The notes below the pieces were generated by a model. It made no database searches. It worked only from the letters and a program-made list of their open reading frames with translations, and was not told the origin of the DNA. From NCBI GenBank assembly GCA_031772625.1, contig CM062810.1, positions 451,360,014 to 451,424,013 of the forward strand: DNA of 64,000 bases, read 5' to 3'. The position numbers and the translations under genes were made by a program. Below are positions 10,968 through 20,957 of the stretch, piece after piece. The DNA comes from Pinus tabuliformis (taxonomy: Eukaryota > Streptophyta > Pinopsida > Pinales > Pinaceae). Each line of letters begins with the position of its first letter. The first letter of the stretch is position 1.

Positions 10968-13134
10968 TGATGAGCCTCAAAAATGGGCAATTATTTGGGC
11001 TCATTCAACCTCCTAATTTGACTTAATCCACCATTCTCATTAGTTTATTGCATGTTTTTGATTATATTTATGCTAATAGAGTGAATTTGGTTAGTCATTA
11101 TGCCAACAAGTCTAATGGGTGCTTTGTGTAGCCTTTTTGGTCAATTTGGAGACAAAATTGAAGGTCTTAATGAGCACTTGGTAGCCAAATTCGTGGGAAG
11201 ACAAGCTAGAGGATTTGTAGGAAGGTTTCCCCTTCATTTATGGGCCCTTACCTCGAATTCTCCACCATCAGCTCGTAGTTCAAGGGCCACCGAATCAATC
11301 AACACAAGGGAAGCCAAGCAAGTCAAGTAGGACTGCTGTTAACTACAAGCCTTGGGTAGCCGAGTCCCTAAATTTTAGGAGGACTGCTGGGTCCTCAAAT
11401 TGTATAAATAAGAAGGCTTAGGGCCTCATTTGGGTTAGCCAGGTTAGCCAGTGGATGATAGCTAGTTAGCCAATAGATAGTAGCTAGTGGTTAGTCATTT
11501 TGTAGTTCGATTTGTAGGCAATAGATTAGCTTTGCTTTCAGCTCATTCTCAAGCTCTCCTTGTGGACAGTTTTGATGTAACTCTTAATTTCTTGACCAAT
11601 AAAGATGAATACAGCTTTGCACCAGCTCTAAATCTCTCTTAGGAGGCTGTAGCTCTTGGGGTTTGGCCCATCTCAAGTGCCCAGTACCTCCTTTGTTTAT
11701 CTTTATGTGTGTTTGCTGCGTTCTTAAAATAAAATCTGCTCTTTAAATTTAAGTCTTGCTTTGTTATTTAGGTTGCCTTTGATGGTTAAAGTAGCTTTTT
11801 ATGTTTGGAATATATTGGTAGGATAATAATAGGAAAAAGCTCCAAAAAAGGGTCAACAAACGCTTTTGGTTTCACCTCTTCCTTATTGGATCAGGGGCTG
11901 GAGTTGAAGTAACCATGCTGTCCCAAACAAAAACACTTTCTTTGCTTCACCATGCAATCATTAGTGTTTGAATCTCGTTCGTAGAACTTGATATCAGTTT
12001 GGATGCATGCTTAGGTTTATGATCACTTAGTCTCATAGTTATTTCACATTGTTTCACTGCAAATAAACTTCTGTTCATTTCCTTTTGTTGTTAGGTCAGA
12101 TTAGAGTGAAGTAACTAGGTCATAGGTTTTATAACTAGATCTTTGTTTTCTTGCATGTCTTTGTTTGTTCAGTTTGAAAAACCACTTGCAGAGTACCTGT
12201 TATCCTTCCTTACCTACCCACGCTCCATCCAACCTACCTGATTCACCCTTCACTTATAACCCTTACCATACGTTTGCCTCATTCGCTTACTTTGTCACGA
12301 TTCTCATCTTCTTGTGCATCATCACTTCCTCCATCCTTGAACAAATCCAATCGCTCTCTAGCCTCATCCAACAAGCCCTAAACCTCTTCACACCCCTATT
12401 TCACCTCCATACTCATTCCTCCATCTTTTTCCCTCCATCCATGCTCCAAAATCCCATTTCGAAACATCCTGTAGAAGAATTACAGAGCTTCCTGTAGAAA
12501 CCCCTGCAGACTTCCTGTAGAAGTTCATAAACACGGTTGCATGGCATCCAGACTTTGTGAAACTCTCAGAAAGAATGTTAGGGATCCCTTAGACCCTCTC
12601 TGTACCATCCCAACTTTTCCCAAAGCATTTCATCCCTTGATCCATCCCTGCACAGTGGAAAACTAGTTAAAATCACATGCATGATAATTCTAATAACTTA
12701 ATCAAAAATACAAAAAGATGTTTTCTTCAGATAGTGATAACTTAGACACATGCATTTTACCTTCCTAGAAGTAATGGCATCTCTTTCAGTAGTTTGCATG
12801 CTCCCCTTTGCGTCAGTGGGACTAGCTGGTAGAATCAGGGTTTGCTAGGTTTTGCGTTCCTTTTTGGCTTTCATTTTCTTTTCGCAATTAGATTAGCTTC
12901 CTTCGAGTTAGATTTCATCCACCAATTAAAAAGCTTCTTCTAAGAGCTCATAGAAGTTGGCTTAAGCTCCTAGCGGACTTGTGCCAGCTGACCAAGTGAC
13001 AGCTGCGGCAAGAGCTAGTACTTGTGCATACAGCACCATCGCTTCCAAGTTTGTTACGAACTACCGGGTTGATAAAATTAAAGAAGGGAGTTCCAGGAGT
13101 TGTAGCATTATTGCTACAATACTGGAGCCCACCA
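10968..13134 (+). repeat. 5' LTR of element T
   Basis: 2,167 bp starting TGATGAGCC and ending GCCCACCA. It is nearly identical to 18787-20952; I count about 20 differences in the first ~740 bases. A TATA box lies at 11403-11410 and AATAAA at 11598-11603. Three inverted copies of the CTACAGGAAG motif lie at 12465-12520. Small open frames in it (such as 12165-12497, leucine- and serine-rich) are shared by both LTRs but have no family resemblance that I see. Confidence 0.92.
11403..11410 (+). promoter_or_regulatory. TATA box of element T 5' LTR
   Basis: TATAAATA is preserved in both LTRs (also 19222-19229) and lies about 190 bases upstream of an AATAAA signal (11598-11603; 19417-19422). That spacing is consistent with a short R region. 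It is a likely start for element RNA. Confidence 0.55.
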
Positions 13135-13140
13135 TCTTTT

Positions 13141-13158
13141 TGGCGCCGTTGCCGGGGA
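13141..13158 (+). other. Primer binding site of element T (tRNA-Asp type)
   Basis: TGGCGCCGTTGCCGGGGA begins six bases after the 5' LTR. It is complementary to the 3' end of plant tRNA-Asp(GTC), including CCA. Plant Tat/Athila-type elements often use this primer, which supports the classification. Confidence 0.85.
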
Positions 13159-13709
13159 AGCATCAGAGTATTGGTGATTGTTGCTTTTCTTCTATTTTCC
13201 ACTACAATCTTCTGCTAAGTAGTTTATTTCATTTCCATTATGCAATTTCATTTATGCAAAAGTAGATTAGCCTTTCCTGCTTTCATAGATTAGCATTTCA
13301 ATTCCGTAATTTCATTTTTGCAAGCGTAGATTAGCATTTCAATTTCGCAAGCGTAGCCTAGCATTTCATTCAAGCAATTTCATTTGAGCAAAATAGATTA
13401 GTCCCCTCCTGCTTTCATTTCAATTTCGCATTTTCATTTCAGCAAGATAGTTAGTTGTAGTTCAATCTATTTTAGTTTTGCAGGAACCAGAGAAAAAAAA
13501 AACAAAAGCAATCAAAAGTCTTTCCATTTCATGCCTTGTAGGAGTAGAGATAAGTTAGAAAATTGATTGCACAACACCCCCACTGCTTCACACAGCCAAC
13601 CTTCTCTCTCTTCTTCAATGGCTGTGATTAAAGAACCCTTAGGTGGACAACAAGACATATTTGAAGAACCTCATGGGGAGAAGAAGAAGAAACCATTCCT
13701 TTGGAGCAA

Positions 13710-14777
13710 ATGGCTACAAGCAGAAATGTTGGGAGCAGTCCCTTGTCCAAAGATGAATTTGAAGATCAGATAGAAGATTTCAAGAGTGATATGAGGCAAT
13801 TTCTTGCCATGCAATTGGATACCCTGTGGATCCAAAAGAAGAAAGAGGAAGCCAAGAGGGCTTTGGTCATCTTTTGTCCTAGGTGCACTAGAAAGCATCC
13901 TAGGAACGAATGTCCAATGCACTCCCTAGAAGTGTGTTTTGTCTGTGAAGAATACCATCCTACGAATCAGTGCCCTTCCTTTCCTAGACTTAAAGTTGCA
14001 TATCAAAGAGTTAAAGGAGCCACTGAACCACTCTATTATATGAACCAAAGGAGGCCACATGAACCTAGATCTTATCAGCAAGAAGTGCAAGGGACATCCG
14101 AGACCTATTATGACCCCTATCAAGCCACTTTCATGCCTTCTTGGGGTCCCCCTTCTCATCCTTCCTGGTCTACACCTCCTCCTTGGTCATATTCTCCTTG
14201 TTCCTTCACAGATCCATATTATTCCCTACCAGTTGCTCATTCATTTCACTCTTATGCTCAGCCACAGCCTCAGTGGAATGCACCTTATCAAGAGTGGAGG
14301 CCCCAGTACAACTCTCATCCCACTCATTTTCCTCCACCACTTGCTCATCCACAACCATCGCCTCCTCCTCCACCAAGGCAACCCCAAATGCCTACCCAAC
14401 CACAATGCCATCCATCTCCATCTCAATTTCACACCTCCACTCAACTACCCATACCATTTCCAAAACCATACCATGGAGCAGCTCAGCCCAATTGCAAAGC
14501 TGAGGCACAACATGTCCAAACAACTGCTCTTGAGCTCAATGATCTTCACCATAGCTCAGGAAGAGTATTGCAAAAAAGAGACTATATTGAAAGCATTAAA
14601 GGACCACATCAGGCAAAAGAAGATTCAGAAGAGGAAATCAAAGAACCATGGGCTTTGCTTGATGAAGAGAAGACATCAGAAGTAGAGATAAAGAAAGATC
14701 CTTCATGGTTACCATCAAATTTCCATGTATTCAAGAGAAAGATCAGCAAAAAGAGGAAGATGAGGAAGTCATGTTAG
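13710..14777 (+). CDS. Proline-rich gag-like protein with two zinc knuckles (element T)
   Basis: A 355-residue open frame from the first ATG at 13710; the frame is open back to 13665. An N-terminal helical part (DEFEDQIEDFKSDMRQFL) is followed by two CX2CX3HX4C knuckles, CPRCTRKHPRNEC and CFVCEEYHPTNQC, at about residues 57-88. A long P/Q/S/H-rich region (about 125-265) and a charged tail (EDSEEEIKE) follow. The knuckles point to RNA packaging. An upstream overlapping frame (from an ATG at 13618, KEPLGGQQDIFEEPHGE) probably belongs to the same protein before a frameshift. There is no protease or pol downstream. Confidence 0.65.
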   Translation: MATSRNVGSSPLSKDEFEDQIEDFKSDMRQFLAMQLDTLWIQKKKEEAKRALVIFCPRCTRKHPRNECPMHSLEVCFVCEEYHPTNQCPSFPRLKVAYQRVKGATEPLYYMNQRRPHEPRSYQQEVQGTSETYYDPYQATFMPSWGPPSHPSWSTPPPWSYSPCSFTDPYYSLPVAHSFHSYAQPQPQWNAPYQEWRPQYNSHPTHFPPPLAHPQPSPPPPPRQPQMPTQPQCHPSPSQFHTSTQLPIPFPKPYHGAAQPNCKAEAQHVQTTALELNDLHHSSGRVLQKRDYIESIKGPHQAKEDSEEEIKEPWALLDEEKTSEVEIKKDPSWLPSNFHVFKRKISKKRKMRKSC

Positions 14778-15108
14778 AAGGTGACATGAAACATGATCCA
14801 GATCAGCAAAAGAACCAAGGATATCAAAGCTATATTGAGATATGGTTTCAGAAGGTGACTAAGTTGCAGTGGTACTCTCTTCCTCAGCTATGTGTGATCC
14901 CTTCAAAGTTAGATCATTTGGTCTCTAAAGTCTGGATAGTTGTCCAAGCATGCATTTCGAGCCTTCACATCATTTTTCCTCTAATCTCGATGTGCACATG
15001 GCTCCATTGGAAGTATTCTTATACTTGAAAATGATTTTGTTTTTCAAGTAGGGTAGGGTAAAAAAAAGAAAAAAAGAGAAAAAAAAATGAAAATAAGAAG
15101 AAAATAAA
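14778..15108 (+). other. Non-coding stretch with A-rich tract after gag-like ORF
   Basis: Remnant coding-like sequence to about 15030 has no recognisable motif. An A/G-rich tract (15059-15110) then leads into the hairpin array. The same A-rich lead-in precedes the array in element F (59575-59610). Confidence 0.5.
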
Positions 15109-15292
15109 AATCTAAGGTGAAAACCTCTTCGGAGGCATCTTAGATTGGCTCATTGATTGAAAACCTCCATGAGGCGGTCAATGGGTTGGAAAAAAGAGAA
15201 AATAAAAATGGAATAAGATCCCTGGGTGAAAACCTTCCTTGGAGGCACCCAGGGCAGGCAATTAGGGTGAAAACCTCCATGAGGCGCCCTAG
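15109..15292 (+). repeat. Array of four covarying hairpins (element T)
   Basis: Four units at 15109-15146, 15151-15183, 15220-15254 and 15262-15292 share a core of TG, then AAAACC, a short inner hairpin and GAGGC. The outer arms differ: AATCTAAGGTG/CATCTTAGATT, CATTGATTG/CGGTCAATG, CCCTGGGTG/CACCCAGGG and TAGGGTG/CGCCCTA. Every arm pair is fully complementary if G-U wobbles are allowed. The inner stem is usually CCTC/GAGG, with a TTCG loop in the first unit. Differing but complementary arms point to a selected RNA structure. Confidence 0.85.
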
Positions 15293-15833
15293 TCGTTTTT
15301 CAAAAAAAAAAGAAAAAGAAAAGAAAAATAAAACTAATCTCCATTGGCTAATTGCAGGTTGCAAGAAGGACGTTTCATGACAGGAGGAGCACTCAAATCA
15401 AGGTCAAAGGAATTTTCTTGTGCCTTCTACAGGAAGCTCTGTATTTCTACAGGAAACATCCTGTAGAACCTTTGGACGAACCAAATTCAAGTTTAAAATG
15501 GAATCTGATGGTAGGAATCTGTTGATCAGGCCTACAAGCACTTGTGTGTCCATCCCTTGCCTTTCTCCATCATTTTTTCCACCTCATTGTGCTTCTACAG
15601 GAACTTCTTGTAGAAATTGTGGGAAACTAGACATGGATTTCAAAAAGTGGTTTGGCGAACATGGTAGCTTCCTCGAGGGTTCAGAAGTCCTCATGCAATC
15701 TTCCAACTCCTCCTCCATCATCTCCATACCTGCATCACAGCCCAAGCTCAGTTTTTCCTTCCATGTAACCACTTGCAAAAAGCCTTGAAGCAAAAAGACA
15801 TAGAACAAAATTTGTTTTTGCCATAACTTGAGA
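15293..15833 (+). other. Non-coding internal region with CTACAGGAAG inverted repeats
   Basis: No convincing gene. A pyrimidine-poor tract, then an acceptor-like TTGCAG (about 15352-15357), leads to copies of CTACAGGAAG at 15427 and 15447. The second forms a perfect inverted repeat (TTCTACAGGA/TCCTGTAGAA, 15445-15468). A weaker inverted pair lies near 15593-15615. Element F has the same order: hairpins, TTTTGCAG, then TACAGGA motifs. Confidence 0.5.
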
Positions 15834-16230
15834 ACCATGCATCCATTTGACAAACTGTTTTATGGGGAATTGTACAAGGTTGATGGCAACATGCCTGAGC
15901 AGTTCCATGCAATTCCGGTGCACGGTTTCCAAGAAATCAGCCTCCATCACCATCAGCCATTTTTGAATTTTCTCCATAACCGTGCATCCGTTTCAAAACC
16001 TGTTTCATGGGGATATGCATATGAGTGATGGTAACCTACCCAAGTAGTTTCAGCCGATTCCGATGCACGGTTTACGAGAAATCGATATCTGAAATCTTCA
16101 GCCATTTTCCATTTTTCTCAAAATCCATGCATCCCTTGATCACGATTTTTCTATGGGAGATGCATCATGATGATAGAAACATGCTCAGCAAGTTTCAGAT
16201 CAATCCGGTTTATCGTTTGGGAGCAATGGT
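15834..16230 (+). repeat. 145-bp tandem repeat, three diverged units
   Basis: Units start at 15834, 15979 and 16124, exactly 145 bases apart. They share CATGCATCC, TATGGGG, a GCAATTCCGGTGCACGGTTT-like block and a C-rich/T-rich end. The third unit is partial. Diverged copies suggest an old duplication inside element T. Confidence 0.75.
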
Positions 16231-16841
16231 GAAAACAAGTTCTGGTTCTGTGACAATGCAGCAGCAGCAGCTTGAACGTGCAGGTCTGAACGTGGAAATG
16301 AACTCCTGCAGCTTGGATCCGTCCAGAGGACACCTACACAAGAAAAAAACAACCATGAATCATCAATCCAGCCACCATGCAACTACATCCACACATGCAT
16401 GCAGCAAATGAAGATCAACACATGCATGCAGCAAAAGCAACCACGCACAACTTGCAGGTACGTGACTAAACTTGTTCCTCTATTTGCATGAATCTAATCT
16501 AAGCATTGCATGAAAGAATGAGATGGTTTGGATTAGAAAAATCGGTGGCCAGCTAACTGGCCACCCTCGTCCAGTTCAAACAGTGCTCGGTGGGTGCAAT
16601 CGACACGCATGCTCAGCCATCTCAGGAAGGAAATTGAAAACGGGTAGTGATGGACAGTTAAACTCCAGTGTGCTTGATGGATGAGATTACAAGCAGAGAA
16701 CAAATAGTTAAACACTGCAGAGGACCAACGGTCTGCATGGGGCCAACGTGTAGTCGGCTAGCTCACCCTTCATCAACGAAAATCTTCATAAACATCCAAT
16801 CAAACCCTCACAGCTATTGTTTCTAGTTTATCATCATCCTT
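16231..16841 (+). other. Non-coding stretch before captured gene
   Basis: Contains (GCA)n-like and CATGCATGCAG repeats (about 16258-16430) and no recognisable coding sequence. The join to host-derived sequence lies close to 16835, where pTAC16 similarity begins without an ATG. Confidence 0.4.
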
Positions 16842-17695
16842 GCAGCTGCAGAGGATGCCAAGCATCTTAATGCAGTGGAATTCAGTTTCGAGGATATTGA
16901 ATCCACATCTAAAGCCATAGGAAATGCAAGTAAAGCAGTGGTATCAAGAGGACCCACAGAGGATGGACCTAGTTCCAAAGTTACTACAACTGATGCTTTG
17001 AATGTTATTGAAGCAGCCAAGCTAGCAAATGTGAATCATATTGTTGTTGTTTACGAATCTGATGGAGGGTCTTCAAATGTTCTTGATGGAATCTCTTCAT
17101 TTTTCAGCAACTTGTTTGGAAAATCAGAAATATCATTATTAGAGCTTACTGAAATAATTGTGGAAATGGGATTAAGTTACACTATCCTAAAGTCCAGTTC
17201 CACAGATGATGTTATTTCAGAGAAAGACTGCAACCTTGTTCTTAAGGCGGAAGGAAGTGCAGAAGTAAACAACAAAGTAATCAATGCAAATTCAGCATTG
17301 CATTCCATGGTTTAAGGTTTCAAAGACACAAGTTGCATCTATGGTAGCTGAGGTTTTCGCAAACACTTCCATCTCAGAGAACAAGACTATTGATGTTGCA
17401 GCCAGCCCTTCTGCACCTTCTCTGCCAGTTTATGAGCTTTTAAGTGCCATTCCAACAGATGGAAGAAAGGAAGTTTTCGCCGAGGCCTAAGTGAAAGCCA
17501 AAGCTGAAGAAGAAGAGCGCATAGCTGCAGAAAATTCACGCAAAAAAAACAGGAGCTTGCTGAACAACTTGAAGCAGAAGCAAAAAGGCTTGCAGAAAAA
17601 GAAGCTGAAGCCACTGAACTCGCATCCCAAGTCAAGGCAGGTGCTACAACTACTTCATTCAATTATTTTGCAAGCAAGGCTAAAGCATTCGGTAT
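16842..17695 (+). pseudogene. PTAC16: Captured fragment of plastid nucleoid protein pTAC16
   Basis: The translation matches the NAD(P)-binding-fold plastid protein pTAC16 (plastid transcriptionally active chromosome 16) through its C-terminal half. Visible blocks are KAIGNASKAVVSRGPTEDGP, ALNVIEAAKLANVNHIVVVY, SNVLDGISSFFSNLFGKS, then after a frameshift near 17310 VASMVAEVFANTSISENK, PSAPSLPVYELLSAIPTDGR and the charged helix KAKAEEEERIAAENSRKK. The N-terminus, with transit peptide and Rossmann glycine motif, is missing. Stops and frameshifts (about 17314, 17488, 17545) show it is not functional. It lies in the sense orientation of element T. Confidence 0.75.
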
Positions 17696-17970
17696 AGATA
17701 TTTTTGAGGCAAGGACAAATTTAAGAGAGGGAGGAGCAATTCATGTATTGCTTCCCTTTTTGTGAAGCTACATACTCTGAAATGCGAGCTTATGCTGTGA
17801 AACTGTTGTTTATCTTGTCTCAAGATGGAGATAAAAGAAAATTAGCAGAACATCTTGGAGAAAAATATATGAAATGTTTAGCAAAACTTATTTCAACATC
17901 TTCAAATGAAGAAGAGAAAGTTGCCGCAGTCAGAAAGTATTGTCATGTTAGGAACAGAAATTTGAATTAA
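17696..17970 (+). pseudogene. Captured ARM-repeat fragment resembling U-box protein PUB43/44
   Basis: The frame reads on from the pTAC16 piece into NLREGGAIHVLLPF and EMRAYAVKLLFILSQDGDKR, then LAEHLGEKYMKCLAKLIST and NEEEKVAAV. This is an armadillo-type helical repeat. The pattern 'AVKLL..L..DGD...L.EH.G...'...'EEE..AA' resembles ARM repeats of plant U-box E3 ligases of the PUB43/44 group. No U-box is present. It abuts pTAC16-like sequence with no gap, so two host genes were joined in the element. The family call is from memory and moderate. Confidence 0.45.
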
Positions 17971-18576
17971 AGTTAACTAATGGAAAAACAGTGATTTTTC
18001 ATGAAGTGAATCTACCATGAAACAAACTGGAAAGTTCTGGTGTTGTTCTGGTTAGATTTGTTTATTTCAATACTTTCCAAGGGGTTCACAAGGTCTTTTG
18101 CAATAGCCAGATTATTCCATGTGAAAGAATTCTTAAAAGTGTGATTCGGTATGAAGTTTTGCTCTACTCCTGGTTATACAGCAGCTTGAAACAAAACTTG
18201 GGAATTCTCATTTTTGGCATGTTTTGAAGCAATTTCAGATTGAAGGGAAATGCTGATTCATAGCAGTGATATGTGAGCAAGTCATATTTTCTCTGCCCTT
18301 GATCTATATTATGTTCTGTTCTGCTTCTGTTATCAATTCTTAGCAGAGTTCAAATCCAAGATTAAGAATGCCATTTGATTCAGTTAAAGGCCTGGAAACA
18401 CTTTTTCCCATCCAACTTTGGCATGCAATATCTATTCTCGGGAAGTTCATTGTACTTGTGTGCTTTTATAATACATTAGACTTGCCATTTGTGTTGGATT
18501 CGTCAGCTTTCAGGCAGCAGAACAGTTCAAGGAGAAGGCACCCCCAGCCAAGCAAGCAAAAACAAAGAAAATTGGT
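17971..18576 (+). other. Unassigned stretch between captured genes and 3' repeats
   Basis: Short coding-like stretches (about 17965-18190) have stops and no family resemblance that I recognise. Nothing regulatory is evident. It may be more captured host sequence, such as 3' untranslated sequence or intron. Confidence 0.35.
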
Positions 18577-18661
18577 TCTACAGGAAGTTAGCAGACTGTT
18601 TCTACAGGAAGACAGAGGACTCTTTCTACAGGAAGCTAGCGAACTGTTTCTACAGGAAGTT
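18577..18661 (+). repeat. 24-base phased repeat of CTACAGGAAG, four copies
   Basis: CTACAGGAAG begins at 18578, 18602, 18626 and 18650, an exact 24-base period. In frame it would give an LFLQE-type peptide repeat. Inverted copies with a 23-base period lie in both LTRs (12465-12520 and 20283-20340). Confidence 0.85.
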
Positions 18662-18774
18662 TGAAAAGAGGAAAGCCAAAGGAGGAATCGGCCGAGATGT
18701 TAGCCAAAGAAGCCACCAGGGCCATCAAAGATGAGAAGAGAGATTGGTTGCTCAGAGGATGAGAAACACTTTCA

Positions 18775-18786
18775 GTAGGGGGGTGA
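18775..18786 (+). other. Polypurine-tract region of element T
   Basis: GTAGGGGGGTGA directly precedes the TGATGAGCC start of the 3' LTR. A G-run at this position fits the plus-strand primer of LTR elements. Confidence 0.6.
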
Positions 18787-20952
18787 TGATGAGCCCCAAA
18801 AATGGGCAATTATTTGGGCTCATTCAACCTCCTAATTTGAATTAATCCACCATTCTCATTAGTTTATTGCATGTTTTTGATTATATTTATGCTAATAGAG
18901 TGAATTTGGTTAGTCATTATGCCAACAAGTCTAATGGGTGCTTTGTGTAGCCTTTTTGGTCAATTTGGAGACAAAATTGAAGGTCTTAATGAGCACTTGG
19001 CAGCCAAATTCGTGGGAAGACAAGCTAGAGGATTTGTAGGAAGGTGTCCCCTTCATTTATGGGCCCTTACCTCGAATTCTCCACCATCAGCTCGGAGTTC
19101 AAGGGCCACCGAATCAATCAACACAAGGGCAGCCAAGCAAGTCAAGTAGGACTGCTGTTAACTACAAGTCTTGGGCAGCCGAGTCCCTAAATTTTAGGAG
19201 GACTGTTGGGTCCTCAAATTGTATAAATAAGAAGGCTTAGGGCCTCATTTGGGTTAGCCAGGTTAGCTAGTGGATGATAGCTAGTTAGCCAGGAGATAGT
19301 AGCTAGTGGTTAGTCATTTTGTAGTTCGTTTTGTAGGCAATAGATTAGCTTTGCTTTCAGCTCATTCTCAAGCTCTCCTTGTGGACAGTTTTGATGTAAC
19401 TCTTCATTTCTTGATCAATAAAGATGAATCCAGCTTTGCACTAGCTCTAAATCTCTCTTAGGAGGCTGTAGCTCTTGGGGTTGGGCCCATCTCAAGCGCC
19501 CAATACCTCCTTTTTTTATCTTTAGGTGTGTTTGTTGCGTTCTTAAAATAAAATCTGCTCTTTAAATTTAAGTCTTGCTTTGTTATTTAGGTTGCCTTTG
19601 ATGGTTAAAGTAGCTGTTTATGTTTAGAATATATTGGTAGGATAATAACAAGAAAAAGCTCCAAAAAAGGGTCAACAAATGCTTTTGGTTTCACCTCTTC
19701 CTTATTGGATCAGGGGCTGGAGTTGAAGTAACCATGTTGTCCCAAACAAAAACACTTTCTTTGCTTCACCATGCAATCATTAGTGTTTGAATCTCGTTCG
19801 TAGAACTTGATATCAGTTTGGATGCATGCTTAGGTTTATGATCACTTAGTCTCATAGTTGCTTCACATGGTTTCACTGCAAATAAACTTCTGTTCATTTC
19901 CTTTTGCTGTTAGGTCAGATTAGAGTGAAGTAACTAGGTCATAGGTTTTATAACTAGATCTTTGTTTTCTTGCATGTCTTTGTTTGTTCAATTTGAAAAA
20001 CCACTTGCAGAGTACCTGTTATCCTTCCTTACCTACCCACACTCCATCCAACCTACCTGCTTCACCCTTCACTTATAACCCTTACCTTACGTCTGCCTCA
20101 TTCGCTTACTTTGTCATGATTCTCATCTTCTTGTGCATCATCACTTCCTCCATCCTTGAACAAATCCAATCGCTCTCTAGCCTCATCCAGCAAGCCCTAA
20201 ACCTCTTCACACCCCTATTTCACCTCCATACTCATTCCTCCATCTTTTTCCCTCCATCCATGCTCCAAAATCCCATTCGAAACATCCTGTAGAAGAATTA
20301 CAGAACTTCCTGTAGAAACCCCTGCAGACTTCCTGTAGAAGTTCATAAACACGGTTGCATGGCATCCAGACTTTGTGAAACTCTCAAAAAGAATGTTAGG
20401 GATCCCTTAGACCCTCTCTGTACCATCCCAACCTTTCCCAAAGCATTTCATCCCTTGATCCATCCCTGCACAGTGGAAAACTAGTTAAAAGCACATGCAT
20501 GATAATTCTAATAACTTAATCAAAAATACAAAAAGATGTTTTCTTCAGATAGTGATAACTTAGACACATGCATTTTACCTTCCTAGAAGTAATGGCATCT
20601 CTTTCAGTAGTTTGCATGCTCTCCTTTGCATCAGTAGGACTAGCTGGTATAATTAGGGTTTGCTAGGGTTTGCGTTCCTTTTTGGCTTTCATTTTCTTTT
20701 CGCAATTAGATTAGCTTCCTTCGAGTTAGCTTTCATCCATCAATTAAAAAGCTTCTTCTAAGAGCTCATAGAAGTCGGCTTAAGCTCCTAGCGGACTTGT
20801 GCCAGCTGACCAAGTGACAGTTGCGGCAAGAGCTAGTACTTGTGGATACAACACCGTCGCTTCCAAGTTTGTTACGAACTACCGGGTTGATAAAATCAAA
20901 GAAGGGAGTTCCAGGAGTTGTAGCATTATTTCTACAATACTGGAGCCCACCA
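18787..20952 (+). repeat. 3' LTR of element T
   Basis: 2,166 bp, colinear with the 5' LTR. It ends CCCACCA, followed by the target duplication GTATT (20953-20957). The TATA box is at 19222-19229 and AATAAA at 19417-19422. Inverted CTACAGGAAG copies lie in 20283-20342. Confidence 0.92.
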
Positions 20953-20957
20953 GTATT

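Larger units (their letters stand above)
10968..20952 (+). mobile_element. Element T: non-autonomous Tat-like gypsy element with captured gene pieces
   Basis: Two 2.17-kb direct repeats with TG...CA ends enclose 5,652 bp. The flanks are an exact GTATT duplication at 10963-10967 and 20953-20957. Rejoining the flanks restores AINSIQDKGVSIATQLL, matching SIQDQEVKFVAQIFAG in the other ORF-X copy, so the insertion boundaries are certain. Inside are a primer site, a gag-like ORF, hairpin and tandem repeats, and host gene fragments. There is no protease, RT or integrase. Primer-site type and gag suggest the Tat/Athila branch. Confidence 0.92.

Noticed and set aside
12165-12497. 110-codon open frame in the 5' LTR of element T, with a counterpart at 19984-20292
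   Set aside because: It is conserved only because the two LTRs are copies of each other. The second copy is truncated by a frame change, and no motif is present.
14059-14685. 208-codon frame overlapping the gag-like ORF of element T
   Set aside because: Shadow frame of the proline/serine/histidine-rich region. The zinc knuckles and natural composition belong to the frame starting at 13710.
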